DNA of 64,000 nt, taken from contig VXUF01000134.1 of NCBI GenBank assembly GCA_009837085.1, forward strand, positions 1 through 64,000, given 5' to 3'. The translations under genes were made by a program, and so were the position numbers. The notes beneath the pieces are model-generated. The model was not told where the DNA came from. It worked only from the letters and a program-made list of their open reading frames with translations, and made no database searches. Of this stretch, positions 31,752 through 42,936 are shown piece after piece (the stretch's first letter is position 1; each line of letters opens with the position of its first letter). Origin of the DNA: Holophagales bacterium (GTDB lineage Bacteria > Acidobacteriota > Thermoanaerobaculia > Multivoradales > Multivoraceae).

Positions 31752-32984
31752 ATGACGGAGCGAGACAACGAGCGGGAGCCGTCCCTCTTCACGCCGATCG
31801 AGGAAGCGGTCGAGGTCTTTCGCGATGGTGGACAGGTGATCATCGTCGACGACGAGGATCGGGAGAACGAGGGCGATCTGGCCATCGCGGCCGAGAAGGT
31901 AACCGCCGACGCGATCAATTTCATGGCCACCCACGGCCGTGGACTGATTTGCCTGGCGATGACCGAGGATCGCTGCGACGAACTCGACCTGCCGCTGATG
32001 GTCCGGGACAACACGGCGCCCTTCGAGACGGCGTTCACGGTGTCGATCGAGGCCCGCGGCAAGGTCACGACCGGCATCTCCGCGGCCGACCGCGCGGCGA
32101 CGATCGCCACCGCGATCGACCCGGCCACCAGTCCCCGGGACCTGCTGCGGCCGGGTCATGTCTTCCCGCTCCGCGCCAAGCGCGGCGGCGTGCTGAAGCG
32201 AGCCGGACAGACCGAGGCTTCGGTCGACCTGGCGACGCTGGCTGGGCTGTCGCCGGCGGGCGTGATCTGCGAGATCATGAACGAGGACGGAACGATGGCA
32301 CGGGTGCCGGACCTCGTCGAGTACAGCCGCCTGCACAACCTGCCGATGATCACGGTGTCGGACCTGATCCGCTACCGGCTGAAGCACGAGAGCCTGGTCA
32401 GACTGATCGCCTCCCCGACCATGCCGACGCACTACGGTCCGATGAGGGCCTACGCCTACCACGCTGAACTCACCGGCGAGGAGCATGTCGCTCTGGTGAT
32501 GGGCGAGCCGAAGCCGGACAAGGACGTGCTGGTACGGGTTCACAGCCAGTGCCTGACGGGCGATGTCTTCGGCTCCGAGCGCTGCGACTGCGGCGTCCAG
32601 CTTTACCATGCCCTCTCCACGATCGCCCAGGAGGGAGAGGGCGTCGTGCTCTACCTGCTGCAGGAGGGGCGGGGCATCGGCCTGTTCAACAAGCTGCGCG
32701 CCTACGATCTGCAGGACGAGGGGCACGACACCGTCGAGGCGAACCACAAGCTCGGGTTCAAGGCCGACCTTCGCAACTACGGCATCGGGGCGCAGATTCT
32801 CCGCGATATCGGCGTTCGCCGGATGCGACTGATGACGAACAACCCGACGAAGTACATCGCCCTCTCCGGCTACGGCCTGGAGATCGTCGAACGCGTGCCG
32901 ATCGAGATCGAGCCGACCGAGTCGAACCGCGAGTACCTGCGCGTCAAGCGGGACAAGATGGGCCACCTGCTGAAGCTGGTTTGA
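31752..32984 (+). CDS. ribBA: Bifunctional 3,4-dihydroxy-2-butanone-4-phosphate synthase / GTP cyclohydrolase II
   Basis: [69 protein letters not shown]. Confidence 0.95.
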   Translation: MTERDNEREPSLFTPIEEAVEVFRDGGQVIIVDDEDRENEGDLAIAAEKVTADAINFMATHGRGLICLAMTEDRCDELDLPLMVRDNTAPFETAFTVSIEARGKVTTGISAADRAATIATAIDPATSPRDLLRPGHVFPLRAKRGGVLKRAGQTEASVDLATLAGLSPAGVICEIMNEDGTMARVPDLVEYSRLHNLPMITVSDLIRYRLKHESLVRLIASPTMPTHYGPMRAYAYHAELTGEEHVALVMGEPKPDKDVLVRVHSQCLTGDVFGSERCDCGVQLYHALSTIAQEGEGVVLYLLQEGRGIGLFNKLRAYDLQDEGHDTVEANHKLGFKADLRNYGIGAQILRDIGVRRMRLMTNNPTKYIALSGYGLEIVERVPIEIEPTESNREYLRVKRDKMGHLLKLV

Positions 32985-34033
32985 GCGGGGATAGCGCCGC
33001 CGGGCGGGCTCTCATCACCGGCGTGACCGGTCAGGACGGTTCCTATCTCGCAGAGCAGTTGCTCGAGGAAGGCTGGGACGTCTGGGGACTGGTGAGGCCG
33101 GTAGCCCGGACCGGCGGCACGCGGCGGATCGACCATCTGCTGGACGGCCGCGGCGGCTCCGGGCGGCGCCTCCGCCTGATCGTCGGCGACCTCACCGACG
33201 CCTCGTCCCTGCACCGGGCCGTCGCCGAAGCGAGGCCCCAGGAGATCTACAACCTCGGCGCGCAGTCCCACGTCCAGGTCTCGTTCGAGTTGCCGGGGGC
33301 CACCAGCGAGGTCACCGGTCTCGGCGTCCTGCGGTTGCTCGAGGCGGCCCGGCGGCAGGCGCCGGAGGCGCGCTTCTACCAGGCGTCCTCCTCGGAGATC
33401 TACGGCCTGGTGGAGGAATCGCCGCAGAGCGAGACGACGCGTTTCTATCCGCGCAGTCCGTACGCTGCGGCAAAGGCCTACGGGTTCCACATCACCCGGA
33501 ACTACCGCGAGGCCTACGGCCTGTTCGCGGTGAACGGAATCCTGTTCAATCACGAGTCCCCACGGCGGGGCGAGGACTTCGTCACGCGCAAGATCACCCT
33601 GGCGGCGGCCCGGATCCGCGCGGGTCTGCAGAACGGTCTGGAACTCGGCAACCTGGAGTCGCGCCGTGACTGGGGCTTTGCCGGCGACTACGTGGAGGCC
33701 ATGCGATTGATGCTGCGGGCCGAAGCCCCCGAGGACTACGTCATCGCCACCGGCGAGACCCACAGCGTCCGCGAGTTCTGCGAGATCGCCTTCGCCCGCG
33801 CCGGGATGCCGCTTGCCTGGCGTGGTGAGGGCGTGGAGGAGCAGGGCGTGACGGAGGATGGCCGGGTGCTGGTCACGGTCGACCCCCGGCACTTCCGCAC
33901 GGCCGAGGCCCCCCCGCTACGCGGGGACGCGAGTCTGGCGGGGGAACGTCTCGGTTGGCGTCCGCGTGTCGCTTTCCCTCAACTGGTCGAGATGATGGTC
34001 GACGCGGACCTCGAAGCCGTCGGATGCGGTTGA
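32981..34033 (+). CDS. gmd: GDP-mannose 4,6-dehydratase
   Basis: [97 protein letters not shown]. Confidence 0.9.
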   Translation: MSGDSAAGRALITGVTGQDGSYLAEQLLEEGWDVWGLVRPVARTGGTRRIDHLLDGRGGSGRRLRLIVGDLTDASSLHRAVAEARPQEIYNLGAQSHVQVSFELPGATSEVTGLGVLRLLEAARRQAPEARFYQASSSEIYGLVEESPQSETTRFYPRSPYAAAKAYGFHITRNYREAYGLFAVNGILFNHESPRRGEDFVTRKITLAAARIRAGLQNGLELGNLESRRDWGFAGDYVEAMRLMLRAEAPEDYVIATGETHSVREFCEIAFARAGMPLAWRGEGVEEQGVTEDGRVLVTVDPRHFRTAEAPPLRGDASLAGERLGWRPRVAFPQLVEMMVDADLEAVGCG

Positions 34034-35574
34034 CGCGCCGCAGAGCGCTCGGGCTGATCGGGACCGGCGCGGCCGTGCCGCTGTTCGGGTCCTGCGCCGC
34101 GGACGAGCCGACCGCCGAAACACCGCGGGAAGGAGCTTCGATGGGTGACGCGCCGATCCACTACAAGAGCCTGCGCGACGTCGCGCGCCTGATCGAGGCC
34201 CGGGAGCTCTCGCCGGTCGCCCTGACCGAGGCGATGCTGGAGCGGATCGCGGCCGTCGACGGAAGCCTCAGGAGCTACGCGACCGTGATGGCCGACGAGG
34301 CGCTTGCCGCGGCCCGGGCGGCCGAGTCGGAGATTACTGGCGGGCGCTACCGGGGGCCGCTGCACGGCGTCCCGATCGCCGTGAAGGACCTCTGCTACAC
34401 GAAGGGCGTGCGCACGATGGGCGCCCTCTCGGTCCTGGCCGACTTCGTCCCCGGGTTCGACGCCACCGTGGTCGAGCGGCTGGATGCTGCGGGCGCCGTT
34501 CTCCTCGGCAAGCTGAACCTGACGGAAGGCGCGATGGGCGCCTACCACCCGGACTTCGACATTCCGGTCAACCCGTGGGACGAGGATCTGTGGACGGGCG
34601 TCTCGTCGAGTGGCTCCGGCGTGGCGACGGCGGCCGGTCTCTGCTTCGGGTCGCTCGGCTCGGACACCGGCGGATCGATCCGGTTCCCGGCCGCCCAGTG
34701 CGGGATCGTCGGTCTCAAGCCGACCTGGGGCCGGGTCAGCCGCCATGGCGTGCTCGAGCTCGCCGGCTCGCTCGACCACATCGGTCCGATGACGCGGACC
34801 GTCGCCGACGCGGCGATCATGCTCGAGGCGATCGCCGGCGCCGATCCGAACGACCCGACGGCGCTCGACGCGCCGCTGCCGTCCATCCTGCCGACGCTGG
34901 ACGGCGATGTCGCGGGGATGCGGCTCGGCTTCGACCGGCGGTACGCCTCGGAGGGCGTCGACCCCGCGGTCGCCGCAGCGGTGGAAGAGGCGCTGAGGGT
35001 TCTGGCCGGCCTGGGGGCCGAGGTCACGGAGGTCGAGATGCCGGCGGCGCCCTTCGACGACTGGTGGCCGCTCTGCTCCTATGAGGCCGTCCGGGCGCAT
35101 GCCGCGACCTGGCCGAGCCGCGCCGCGGACTACGGGCCGTACTTCGGAGAGTTCCTGGCCTTCGGCTCGCAGGTGAGCGACGAGGCGTACGCCGAGGCGA
35201 CCGAACGGCGCGCGGCGTTCAGCGAGCGGTTCGAGGCGATGCTGTCGACCGTCGACGCACTCGTCTGCCCGTCGAACGTCGCCGCGCTGCCGATGACGGA
35301 CGCGATGGGATACGACACGGTCGGGGCGTTCAGGGAGGCCCTGGAGTCGTTCGCGGAGACCTTCGATCCGCCGCTCGGCAGCATCCAGCTCTTCACGGTG
35401 CCCGCCGACTTCGCCGGCACGCCGACGATCTCCCTGCCGTGCGGCTTCTCGGCCGCGGGCGCGCCCCACAGCCTGCAGCTCGTCGGCCGCGATTTGAGCG
35501 AACCTACGCTCTGCCGACTCGCCCACGCCTACGAGCAGGCCACCGACTGGCACCTGCGGCACCCGGAGGTTTGA
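34024..35574 (+). CDS. Amidase signature family enzyme with Tat-like signal
   Basis: [91 protein letters not shown]. Confidence 0.9.
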   Translation: MRLTRRRALGLIGTGAAVPLFGSCAADEPTAETPREGASMGDAPIHYKSLRDVARLIEARELSPVALTEAMLERIAAVDGSLRSYATVMADEALAAARAAESEITGGRYRGPLHGVPIAVKDLCYTKGVRTMGALSVLADFVPGFDATVVERLDAAGAVLLGKLNLTEGAMGAYHPDFDIPVNPWDEDLWTGVSSSGSGVATAAGLCFGSLGSDTGGSIRFPAAQCGIVGLKPTWGRVSRHGVLELAGSLDHIGPMTRTVADAAIMLEAIAGADPNDPTALDAPLPSILPTLDGDVAGMRLGFDRRYASEGVDPAVAAAVEEALRVLAGLGAEVTEVEMPAAPFDDWWPLCSYEAVRAHAATWPSRAADYGPYFGEFLAFGSQVSDEAYAEATERRAAFSERFEAMLSTVDALVCPSNVAALPMTDAMGYDTVGAFREALESFAETFDPPLGSIQLFTVPADFAGTPTISLPCGFSAAGAPHSLQLVGRDLSEPTLCRLAHAYEQATDWHLRHPEV

Positions 35575-35575
35575 G

Positions 35576-37126
35576 TTACGGCATGTAGGGCGTCGGACTC
35601 GGCCCTAGCTGCGTCTCCAGAACCGCCTGGGCGGTGTCGATGAAGTCGCAGACCATCGGCCGGCTCTCGCGGGGATCGATGATCTCCTCGATGTTGAACG
35701 CCTCGGCGGTGCGGAACGGCGACGCCAGGGCCTCGAGGCGGTCCTCGATCTCCTTCTGCTTGGCCGCGGGGTCGTCGGACTCCCGGATGATGCGCCGGTA
35801 GGCGGCGGTCACGCCGCCGGAGATGTGCATCGACCCCCAGTGGCCGGAAGGCCACGCCACGCGCCGGAACATGCCGCTCGGGCGGTCGTGGCACTGGCCG
35901 GCGACGCCGTAGAGCTGGCGGATGACGATCGTGAGCCACGGCACGCGGGTGCGAAGCGTCGCGCAGAGCATCTTGGCGCCGGCGCGGACGATGCCCTGGC
36001 GTTGCTGCTCGGGGCCGACCATGAAACCGGGCTCGTCGGCGAAGTAGACCATCGGCAGATGGAAGGTGTCGCAGAGTTGCAGGAAGCGGATCACTTTGGT
36101 GCCGGCGGCGACGTTCATCGAGCCGCCGAGATGGCTCGGGTTGTTGATCATCGTGCCGACCGGATAGCCGTTGACGCGGGCGAGTCCGACGATGCGGGAG
36201 CGCCCGTAGTGCGGCGTGATCTCGAAGAAGGAGTCGCGGTCGAGCACCGCGTCGAGGATCTTCCTCGGGTCGTAGGCCTTGTTCTTCTCGCGCGGGATCG
36301 CGGACAGCAGCGACGGCTCGCGGCGCTCCGGGTCGTCGTGGGTCTCGCCGCGGGGCGGCATCTGCCAGACGCTGTCCGGCAGGTAGCTCAGGAACTGCTT
36401 GAGCATCAGGAAGGCCTCTTCCTCGGAGTCGGCGAGGTTGTCGATGACGCCGCTGCCGAACACCTGGGTTCGCTCATCGCCGAGGTCTTCCTTCGTGATG
36501 TCGATGCCGAGCGCGGCCTTGACGACCGGAGGACCGCCCGGGAACACCTGGCTCGTGCCCTTCACCATCACGTTGAAGTGGGCGAGGCACGCCTCGACCG
36601 CCGGCAGCCCGGCGACCGAACCGAGCACGGCGGCGACGACCGGCACCCTGCACAGCAGGTCCTCGATGCCCGGGGTGGCGGGGTTGGTCGGGATGTAGGT
36701 GCGTCCGATCTTCTCGAAGGTCTTGACGCTGCCGCCGGTGGAGTCGAGGAGGCGCACGTAGGGCAGGCGCCAGCCGAGCGCCAGCTTCTGGGCGTGGCCG
36801 CCCTTGTCGCCGACCGAGGCGTCGGAGGCGCCGCCGCGCACGGTGAAGTCGCCGCCGTTCAGAACCGCGCGGCGGCCGTTCAGGCGGGCGAGGCCGATGA
36901 CCCGGTTCGAGGGCCGGACGTCCTTGAGCTCGTTGCCGTCGTAGCTGGCCACTCCGGCGAGCTCGCCGATCTCCTGGAACGAGCCCTCGTCGGTGAACAG
37001 GTCGAGACGCTCCCGGATCGTCAGCTTGCCGCGGCGGTGCTGCTCCGCGATGCCGGCTTCGCCGCCCATCTGCCGGGCGAACTCGCGGCGCCGCCTCAAC
37101 TCCTCGATCTCTCGCTCCCAGACCAT
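35576..37126 (-). CDS. Acyl-CoA carboxylase carboxyltransferase (biotin-dependent, beta) subunit
   Basis: EQHRRGKLTIRERLDLFTDEGSF; KGTSQVFPGGPPVVKAALG; PGFMVGPEQQRQGIVRAGAKML; IRQLYGVAGQ. Confidence 0.9.
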   Translation of the reverse strand: MVWEREIEELRRRREFARQMGGEAGIAEQHRRGKLTIRERLDLFTDEGSFQEIGELAGVASYDGNELKDVRPSNRVIGLARLNGRRAVLNGGDFTVRGGASDASVGDKGGHAQKLALGWRLPYVRLLDSTGGSVKTFEKIGRTYIPTNPATPGIEDLLCRVPVVAAVLGSVAGLPAVEACLAHFNVMVKGTSQVFPGGPPVVKAALGIDITKEDLGDERTQVFGSGVIDNLADSEEEAFLMLKQFLSYLPDSVWQMPPRGETHDDPERREPSLLSAIPREKNKAYDPRKILDAVLDRDSFFEITPHYGRSRIVGLARVNGYPVGTMINNPSHLGGSMNVAAGTKVIRFLQLCDTFHLPMVYFADEPGFMVGPEQQRQGIVRAGAKMLCATLRTRVPWLTIVIRQLYGVAGQCHDRPSGMFRRVAWPSGHWGSMHISGGVTAAYRRIIRESDDPAAKQKEIEDRLEALASPFRTAEAFNIEEIIDPRESRPMVCDFIDTAQAVLETQLGPSPTPYMP

Positions 37127-37243
37127 CGTTCCTCCCCGGTCGATTCGTTGCGGCTCGAATGAGGGGAGAACCTTAGCGGGCTGCTAGACTGCGCGGCCGG
37201 CCGGCGCTGCTGGGCCGCACTACGACGACTGTCGACGGAGCAG

Positions 37244-38968
37244 ATGATGACCGAGCCGCGAGGGGCGCGGCGCGGCGGCACGCCGCGGCCGCTGATCGCC
37301 GCCCCGGAACGCCTGAACGAACTGCGGGAGGGATCGCGCGAGTGGCCCTCCTGGACCCTGACGCCGCGCCAGATCTGCGATCTGGAGCTGCTGATGTGCG
37401 GCGGCTTCGCGCCGCTCGACGGGTTCATGAACCGGGCCGCGTTCGACAGCGTCTGCGAGACGATGCGCCTTCCATCGGGAGCGCTGTGGCCGATTCCCAT
37501 AACGCTCGACGTCACGCCGGAGGCTGCCGCCGGCCTGGAGGCGGGGTCCCGGCTGGTCCTGCGCGACCTGGAAGGGCTGATGCTCGCGGTGCTCACGGTG
37601 GACGACATCTGGGAGCACGACCGGCGCAAGGAAGCCGAGCTCGTCTACGGCACCCTCGACCAGGCCCATCCCGGCGTCGCCCACCTCTACCAGCGGACGA
37701 ACACCGTGTCCGTGGGCGGCAGGATCGAAGGGGTCCAGACGCCGCGGCACTACGACTTCCCCGGATTGCGCAAGACGCCGCAGCAGTTACGGCGACGTTT
37801 CGCGCAACTCGGATGGAAGACGGCGATCGCCTTCCAGACCCGCAACCCCATGCACCGGGCCCACTTCGAGCTGACCCTGCGGGCGGCCCGGGAACTCGAG
37901 GCGAACCTGCTGATCCACCCGGTCGTCGGCATGACCAAGCCGGGCGACCTCGATCACTACACGCGCGTTCGCTGCTACCGAAGGGTCCTGAGCCACTATC
38001 CGCGCCACACCGCGGAGCTGGCCCTGCTGCCTCTCGCCATGCGGATGGCGGGACCGCGCGAGGCCCTCTGGCACGCCCTGATTCGCAGGAACTACGGCTG
38101 CACCCACCTGATCGTCGGCCGCGACCATGCCGGACCGGGCCAGGACTCGCAGGGCAAGCCCTTCTACGGCCCGTACGACGCGCAGGAACTGATGGTCGAG
38201 CACGAGGCCGAACTCGGCGTCAGGATGGTCCCCTTCCGGATGATGGTGTACGTCGAGGACCGGGACTCGTACGAACCGGTCGACAGCGTAAAGGAGGGGG
38301 AGCGCACGCTCTCCATTTCCGGCAGCGACCTGCGCCGTCGCCTGCGCCGCGGTCTGCCGATTCCGGATTGGTTCACGTTTCCGGAAGTGGCCCGGGAGCT
38401 GCGCCGCAGCCACCCGGCCCGCAGCAGCCAGGGTTTCACCGTCTTCTTCACCGGGCTTTCCGGCGCCGGCAAGTCGACGATCGCCAACGTGCTCCTGGTC
38501 AAGTTCCTGGAGGCCGGCGGCCGCCCGGTGACGCTGCTCGACGGCGACATCGTGCGGACGAACCTCTCCTCCGAGCTGGGGTTTTCCCGGGAGCACCGGG
38601 ACATCAACATTCGCCGCATCGGCTTCGTCGCTTCGGAGATCACGAAGAACGGCGGCATCGCCATCTGCGCGCCGATCGCGCCGTACGAGAACGTGCGTCG
38701 GGATGTGCGGGAGATGATCGAGGCGGGGGGCGGATTCGTCCTGGTTCACGTGGCGACGCCGCTCGAGGTCTGCGAGGAGCGCGACGTGAAGGGTCTCTAC
38801 GCCAAGGCCCGGGCGGGACTGATCGACGCCTTCACCGGTATCTCGGATCCGTACGAGATTCCGGAGAGTCCGGACATGGTCATCGACACGACGGACATCA
38901 CGGCCGAGGAGGCTGCCCAGCAGGTCATCCTTCACCTGGAGAAGGAGGGGTTCGTCGGACCGCGCTGA
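37244..38968 (+). CDS. Bifunctional sulfate adenylyltransferase / adenylylsulfate kinase
   Basis: ATP sulfurylase FQTRNPMHRAHFELTLRAA, VGRDHAGPG; APS kinase FFTGLSGAGKSTIANVLLVKFLEAGGRPVTLLDGD. Confidence 0.94.
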   Translation: MMTEPRGARRGGTPRPLIAAPERLNELREGSREWPSWTLTPRQICDLELLMCGGFAPLDGFMNRAAFDSVCETMRLPSGALWPIPITLDVTPEAAAGLEAGSRLVLRDLEGLMLAVLTVDDIWEHDRRKEAELVYGTLDQAHPGVAHLYQRTNTVSVGGRIEGVQTPRHYDFPGLRKTPQQLRRRFAQLGWKTAIAFQTRNPMHRAHFELTLRAARELEANLLIHPVVGMTKPGDLDHYTRVRCYRRVLSHYPRHTAELALLPLAMRMAGPREALWHALIRRNYGCTHLIVGRDHAGPGQDSQGKPFYGPYDAQELMVEHEAELGVRMVPFRMMVYVEDRDSYEPVDSVKEGERTLSISGSDLRRRLRRGLPIPDWFTFPEVARELRRSHPARSSQGFTVFFTGLSGAGKSTIANVLLVKFLEAGGRPVTLLDGDIVRTNLSSELGFSREHRDINIRRIGFVASEITKNGGIAICAPIAPYENVRRDVREMIEAGGGFVLVHVATPLEVCEERDVKGLYAKARAGLIDAFTGISDPYEIPESPDMVIDTTDITAEEAAQQVILHLEKEGFVGPR

Positions 38969-39011
38969 CTCGTCTCGACGACGGATTGCGCCCGGCTGGC
39001 GGCTGCTGTCG

Positions 39012-39401
39012 GTGGGCGTCGCCGGCGCGATCGCGTTGTTCCTGCTCCTGCCGTCCGCGCTGTTCGCGGAGCCCCTGGAGCGGAGCGTGGTGCGTGTTCT
39101 GGCACTGCTCCTGGGCGACACGCCCCGGTTGTCGGCGGAGGCTCCCTGGGACTGGGTCGCTCACGGCGTGCTGTTCGCCCTGCTCGCCTGGGCCTGGTGT
39201 GCGCCGGCGGCGCGGGCGGGCCAGGTGCGCGGCGTGCTCGTGGCGGCCGTCGGCACCGTGGCCTACGGCGGCGCCATCGAGGTTGCGCAGATGCTGGTTG
39301 GTTATCGGTCCGGAGAGTGGATGGACCTGGTGGCCGATGCCGCCGGCGTCGCCGTCGGCGCGCTGGTCGCTGCCGGCATCTGGCCGCGCCTGGTGCGTTA
39401 G
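39012..39401 (+). CDS. VanZ-like membrane protein
   Basis: WDWVAHGVLFALLAWAW...AYGGAIEVAQMLVGYRSGEWMDLVADAAGVAVGAL. Confidence 0.75.
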   Translation: MGVAGAIALFLLLPSALFAEPLERSVVRVLALLLGDTPRLSAEAPWDWVAHGVLFALLAWAWCAPAARAGQVRGVLVAAVGTVAYGGAIEVAQMLVGYRSGEWMDLVADAAGVAVGALVAAGIWPRLVR

Positions 39402-39443
39402 CGTGGCCTACGGGCTGAACGACCAGCCACGGGGACCAACGAA

Positions 39444-42400
39444 GTGAACACCCTGCCGCCCGACCGCGTGGCACGAGAACGTGCCCTCCGCGCAGCGCTC
39501 AAGCGGCGGATCCTCGTGCTCGACGGCGCGACCGGCACCGCGTTCCAGGCGGCGAACCTCGGGCCGGAGGACTTCGGCGGCGAGGACCTCGAGGGCTGCA
39601 ACGAGATCCTGGTCGATACGCGGCCGGATGTCGTGCTCGACGTCCACCGCGCGTACCTCCGGGCCGGCGCCGACATCGTGGAGACAAACACCTTCGGCGG
39701 AACGCCCCTGGTGCTCGGCGAGTACGGCCTGCAGGAGCGCGCGCTCGACCTGAACCGGCGCGCCGCGGAGCTGGCCCGCCAGGCCTGCGCCGAAGAGGGC
39801 CCCGAGCGCTTCGTCTGCGGTTCGATGGGGCCGACGACGAAGGCGATCTCGGTCACCGGTGGCGTCACCTTCGAGCAACTGCGGGACGACTACCGCACGC
39901 AGGCGCTGGGGCTGGCCGCCGGCGGCGCCGACTACCTGCTGCTCGAGACCTGCCAGGACACACGGAACGTGAAGGCGGGCCTGATCGGGATCGAGGCGGC
40001 GTTCGCGGAGCTGGGCTTCCGGTTGCCGGTGGCCGTGTCGGTGACGATCGAGACGATGGGCACCATGCTCGGGGGTCAGGAGGTCGAGGCGCTGGCGGCT
40101 TCCCTGCTGCATCGGGACCGCCGCGATCTCATCTACGTGGGTCTCAACTGCGCGACCGGACCCGACCAGATGTTCGACCACCTGCGCGCGCTGTCCGAGA
40201 TCTGCCGCACCCGGGTCGCCTGCGTGCCCAACGCCGGCCTGCCCGACGAGGACGGCCTCTACACGCAGACGCCGGACGACTTCCGGGCCGTCTTCTCCCG
40301 CTTCCTGGAGCACGGCTGGCTGAACCTCGTCGGAGGCTGCTGCGGCACGACCACGGCGCACATCGAGACGTTCGCCGACCTGGTTCGCGGGCGGTCCCCG
40401 CGGCAGCCCGCGGAGCACCGCCGCTGCCTGGTCTCGGGTCTCGACGTGGCCGAACTCTCGGAGGACAACCGGCCGCTCCTGGTCGGCGAACGGACGAACG
40501 TCCTCGGCAGCCGCAAGTTCAAACGGCTGATCCGGGAGGGCGAGTACGAGGCGGCGGCCGAGGTGGGACGGGCCCAGGTGCTGGGCGGCGCCCAGGTCGT
40601 CGACGTCTGTCTTCAGGACCCGGAGCGCGACGAGACGGACGACATGGAGCGGTTCCTGGAGCGGCTGGTGCGCCGGGTCAAGGTGCCGCTCATGATCGAC
40701 AGCACGGACCACGAGGTGATGGCGCGGGCCCTGACCTGGTGCCAGGGGCGGTCGATTCTTAACTCGATCAACCTGGAGGACGGGCTGGAGCGGTTCGAGC
40801 GGGTGGTGCCGCTGGCGAAGGAGTTTGGCTGCTCCCTGGTCGTCGGGCTGATCGACGAAGAGGGTATGGCGGTGTCGGTGGAGCGGAAGCTCGAAGTCGC
40901 CGCGCGCTCGTACGAGCTGTTGACGTCGCAATGGGGCATCGAGCCCCAGGAGATCTGGTGGGACCCGCTCGTCTTCCCCTGTGGCACCGGCGACGAGGCC
41001 TATCTCGGCTCGGCGGCGGCGACGATCGAGGGTGTGCGCCGGGTGCGCGAGGCGTTCCCGGGCACGCGCACGGTCCTGGGCATCTCGAACGTGAGCTTCG
41101 GCCTGCCGCTTGCGGGACGGGAGGTCCTGAACGCGGTGTTCCTCTACCGTTGCACCCAGGCCGGCCTCGACGCGGCGATCGTCAACACCCAGGGGTTGGC
41201 GCGCTACGCCGAGATCCCGGTCGCCGAACGGGTGCTGGCCGAGGCGCTGCTCGATCTGCGTCCCGGCGACGTGGAGGCGGGGCAGCGCGCGGTCGAGGCG
41301 TTCACCGCGGCGTTTCGCGAGCGCAAGGGCTGGCAGGAGCAGGCGCCGCGGGATCTGCTGCCGCTGCCGGAGCGGCTCTCGCGCTCGGTGGTCGAGGGCA
41401 GCAAGGAGGGCCTGCGCCCGGACCTGGACGCGGCGCTCGCCGACGCGCGCTGGCCCGATCCGCTCGACATCATCAACGGACCTCTGATGGCCGGCATGGC
41501 CGAGGTCGGCCGGCTGTTCAACGACAACGAGCTGATCGTCGCCGAGGTGCTGCAGAGCGCCGAGGTGATGAAGGCCGCGGTCGACCATCTCGAGCCGCAC
41601 ATGGAGCGGATGGAGGGCATGACCCGCGGCCGGGTGATCCTGGCCACGGTCAAGGGAGACGTCCACGACATCGGCAAGAACCTGGTCGACATCATCCTGA
41701 CCAACAACGGCTTCGAAGTGACCAACCTGGGGATCAAGGTGCCGAGCGAGCAGTTGATCCAGGCCGCCCGCAAGCACGAGCCCGACGTCATCGGCCTCTC
41801 GGGACTCCTGGTCAAGAGCGCCCAGCAGATGGTGGCCACCGCCGGCGACCTGCGGGACGCCGGCATCGAGACGGACCTGGTGGTCGGCGGCGCGGCGCTG
41901 ACGCGGCGATTCACGCACAACCGGATCGCCCCGGAGTATGGAGGCGTCTGCACCTACGCGGGCGACGCGATGAGCGGACTCGACCTGATCGAGCGGCTTT
42001 GCGACGACGGTCGCCGGGGCGAGCAGCTCGACCGGATCGAGATCCTTCGCGAGCGGGACCGGACCCCGGCGCGGGCCGGCGTGGGCGCGAAGACGACGGT
42101 GGCGACGGAGCGGCGGAGTTCGGCCGTGCGTACGGACGTCGCCGCGCCCCGCCCACCCGACCTGGAGCGGCGCGCCACGCGTTTCGACCTCGACGACGTG
42201 TGGCCGCACCTCAACCTGCAGATGCTGTACGCCAAGCACCTCGGTCTCAAGGGCTCCGTGGAGCGCCTGCGCGCTGCCGACGATCCCAAGCTCCTCAAGG
42301 TCGAGGCGGTGGTCGAGGAGCTCAAGGAGTTCGCCCGCGCCGCGATGGAGGTTCGAGGCGTCTGGCGCTTCTTCGCCGCCCGGAGCGAAGGCAACCGGCT

Positions 42401-42923
42401 GACCCTGCTGGACGCGGAGGGCGGCGGCGCGGAGCAACTCGCGGCGGAGTGGCTACTGCCCCGCCAGCCGCGCGAGGACGGGCTTTGCCTCGCCGACTAC
42501 GTGCTGCCGGCCGGCGACCACGTCGCACTCTTCGTCGTCACCGCCGGCGCCGGCGTCCGCGAGACGGCGGAGCGGCTAAAGCGCGAAGGCGAGTACCTGA
42601 AGAGCCACGCATACGCCGCGCTGGCGCTCGAGACCGCCGAAGCGGCCGCCGAGTTCCTGCATCAGGGGCTGCGCGCCGCCCTCGGCTTCCCCGACCCGCC
42701 GGAGATGACGACGCGCGAACGCCTCGCCGCGAAGTACCGCGGCAAGCGCTACTCCTTCGGCTATCCCGCCTGCCCGGACCAGGCCGGCCAGCGGCAGCTT
42801 TTCGCGGCGCTCGAACCCGCCGACATTGGCGTCGAACTCACCGAGGGCGACATGATGGACCCCGAAGCCACGGTGTCGGCGCTCGTGTTCCACCACCCCG
42901 ACGCGCGCTACTTCGGGGTGTGA
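39444..42923 (+). CDS. metH: Cobalamin-dependent methionine synthase
   Basis: LDGATGTAFQAANL; LVGGCCGTTTAHI; LVGERTNVLGSRKFKRLI; DVHDIGKNLVDIILTNNGFEVTNLGIKVP; C-terminal activation domain GKRYSFGYPACPDQ. Confidence 0.96.
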   Translation: MNTLPPDRVARERALRAALKRRILVLDGATGTAFQAANLGPEDFGGEDLEGCNEILVDTRPDVVLDVHRAYLRAGADIVETNTFGGTPLVLGEYGLQERALDLNRRAAELARQACAEEGPERFVCGSMGPTTKAISVTGGVTFEQLRDDYRTQALGLAAGGADYLLLETCQDTRNVKAGLIGIEAAFAELGFRLPVAVSVTIETMGTMLGGQEVEALAASLLHRDRRDLIYVGLNCATGPDQMFDHLRALSEICRTRVACVPNAGLPDEDGLYTQTPDDFRAVFSRFLEHGWLNLVGGCCGTTTAHIETFADLVRGRSPRQPAEHRRCLVSGLDVAELSEDNRPLLVGERTNVLGSRKFKRLIREGEYEAAAEVGRAQVLGGAQVVDVCLQDPERDETDDMERFLERLVRRVKVPLMIDSTDHEVMARALTWCQGRSILNSINLEDGLERFERVVPLAKEFGCSLVVGLIDEEGMAVSVERKLEVAARSYELLTSQWGIEPQEIWWDPLVFPCGTGDEAYLGSAAATIEGVRRVREAFPGTRTVLGISNVSFGLPLAGREVLNAVFLYRCTQAGLDAAIVNTQGLARYAEIPVAERVLAEALLDLRPGDVEAGQRAVEAFTAAFRERKGWQEQAPRDLLPLPERLSRSVVEGSKEGLRPDLDAALADARWPDPLDIINGPLMAGMAEVGRLFNDNELIVAEVLQSAEVMKAAVDHLEPHMERMEGMTRGRVILATVKGDVHDIGKNLVDIILTNNGFEVTNLGIKVPSEQLIQAARKHEPDVIGLSGLLVKSAQQMVATAGDLRDAGIETDLVVGGAALTRRFTHNRIAPEYGGVCTYAGDAMSGLDLIERLCDDGRRGEQLDRIEILRERDRTPARAGVGAKTTVATERRSSAVRTDVAAPRPPDLERRATRFDLDDVWPHLNLQMLYAKHLGLKGSVERLRAADDPKLLKVEAVVEELKEFARAAMEVRGVWRFFAARSEGNRLTLLDAEGGGAEQLAAEWLLPRQPREDGLCLADYVLPAGDHVALFVVTAGAGVRETAERLKREGEYLKSHAYAALALETAEAAAEFLHQGLRAALGFPDPPEMTTRERLAAKYRGKRYSFGYPACPDQAGQRQLFAALEPADIGVELTEGDMMDPEATVSALVFHHPDARYFGV

Positions 42924-42936
42924 AAGGAGCGAGGGT

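Noticed and set aside
37342-39447. 701-aa plus-strand ORF overlapping sat-cysC
   Set aside because: Out-of-frame shadow of the well-supported bifunctional sulfurylase/kinase gene; R/G/P/A-rich with no domain signal.
39408-42437. 1009-aa minus-strand ORF opposite metH
   Set aside because: Antisense of a clear metH; low-complexity D/R/H/V-rich translation typical of reverse frames in high-GC DNA. Same reasoning for 21594-23882, 61260-63383, 16765-18195, 25711-26934 and 33979-35562.
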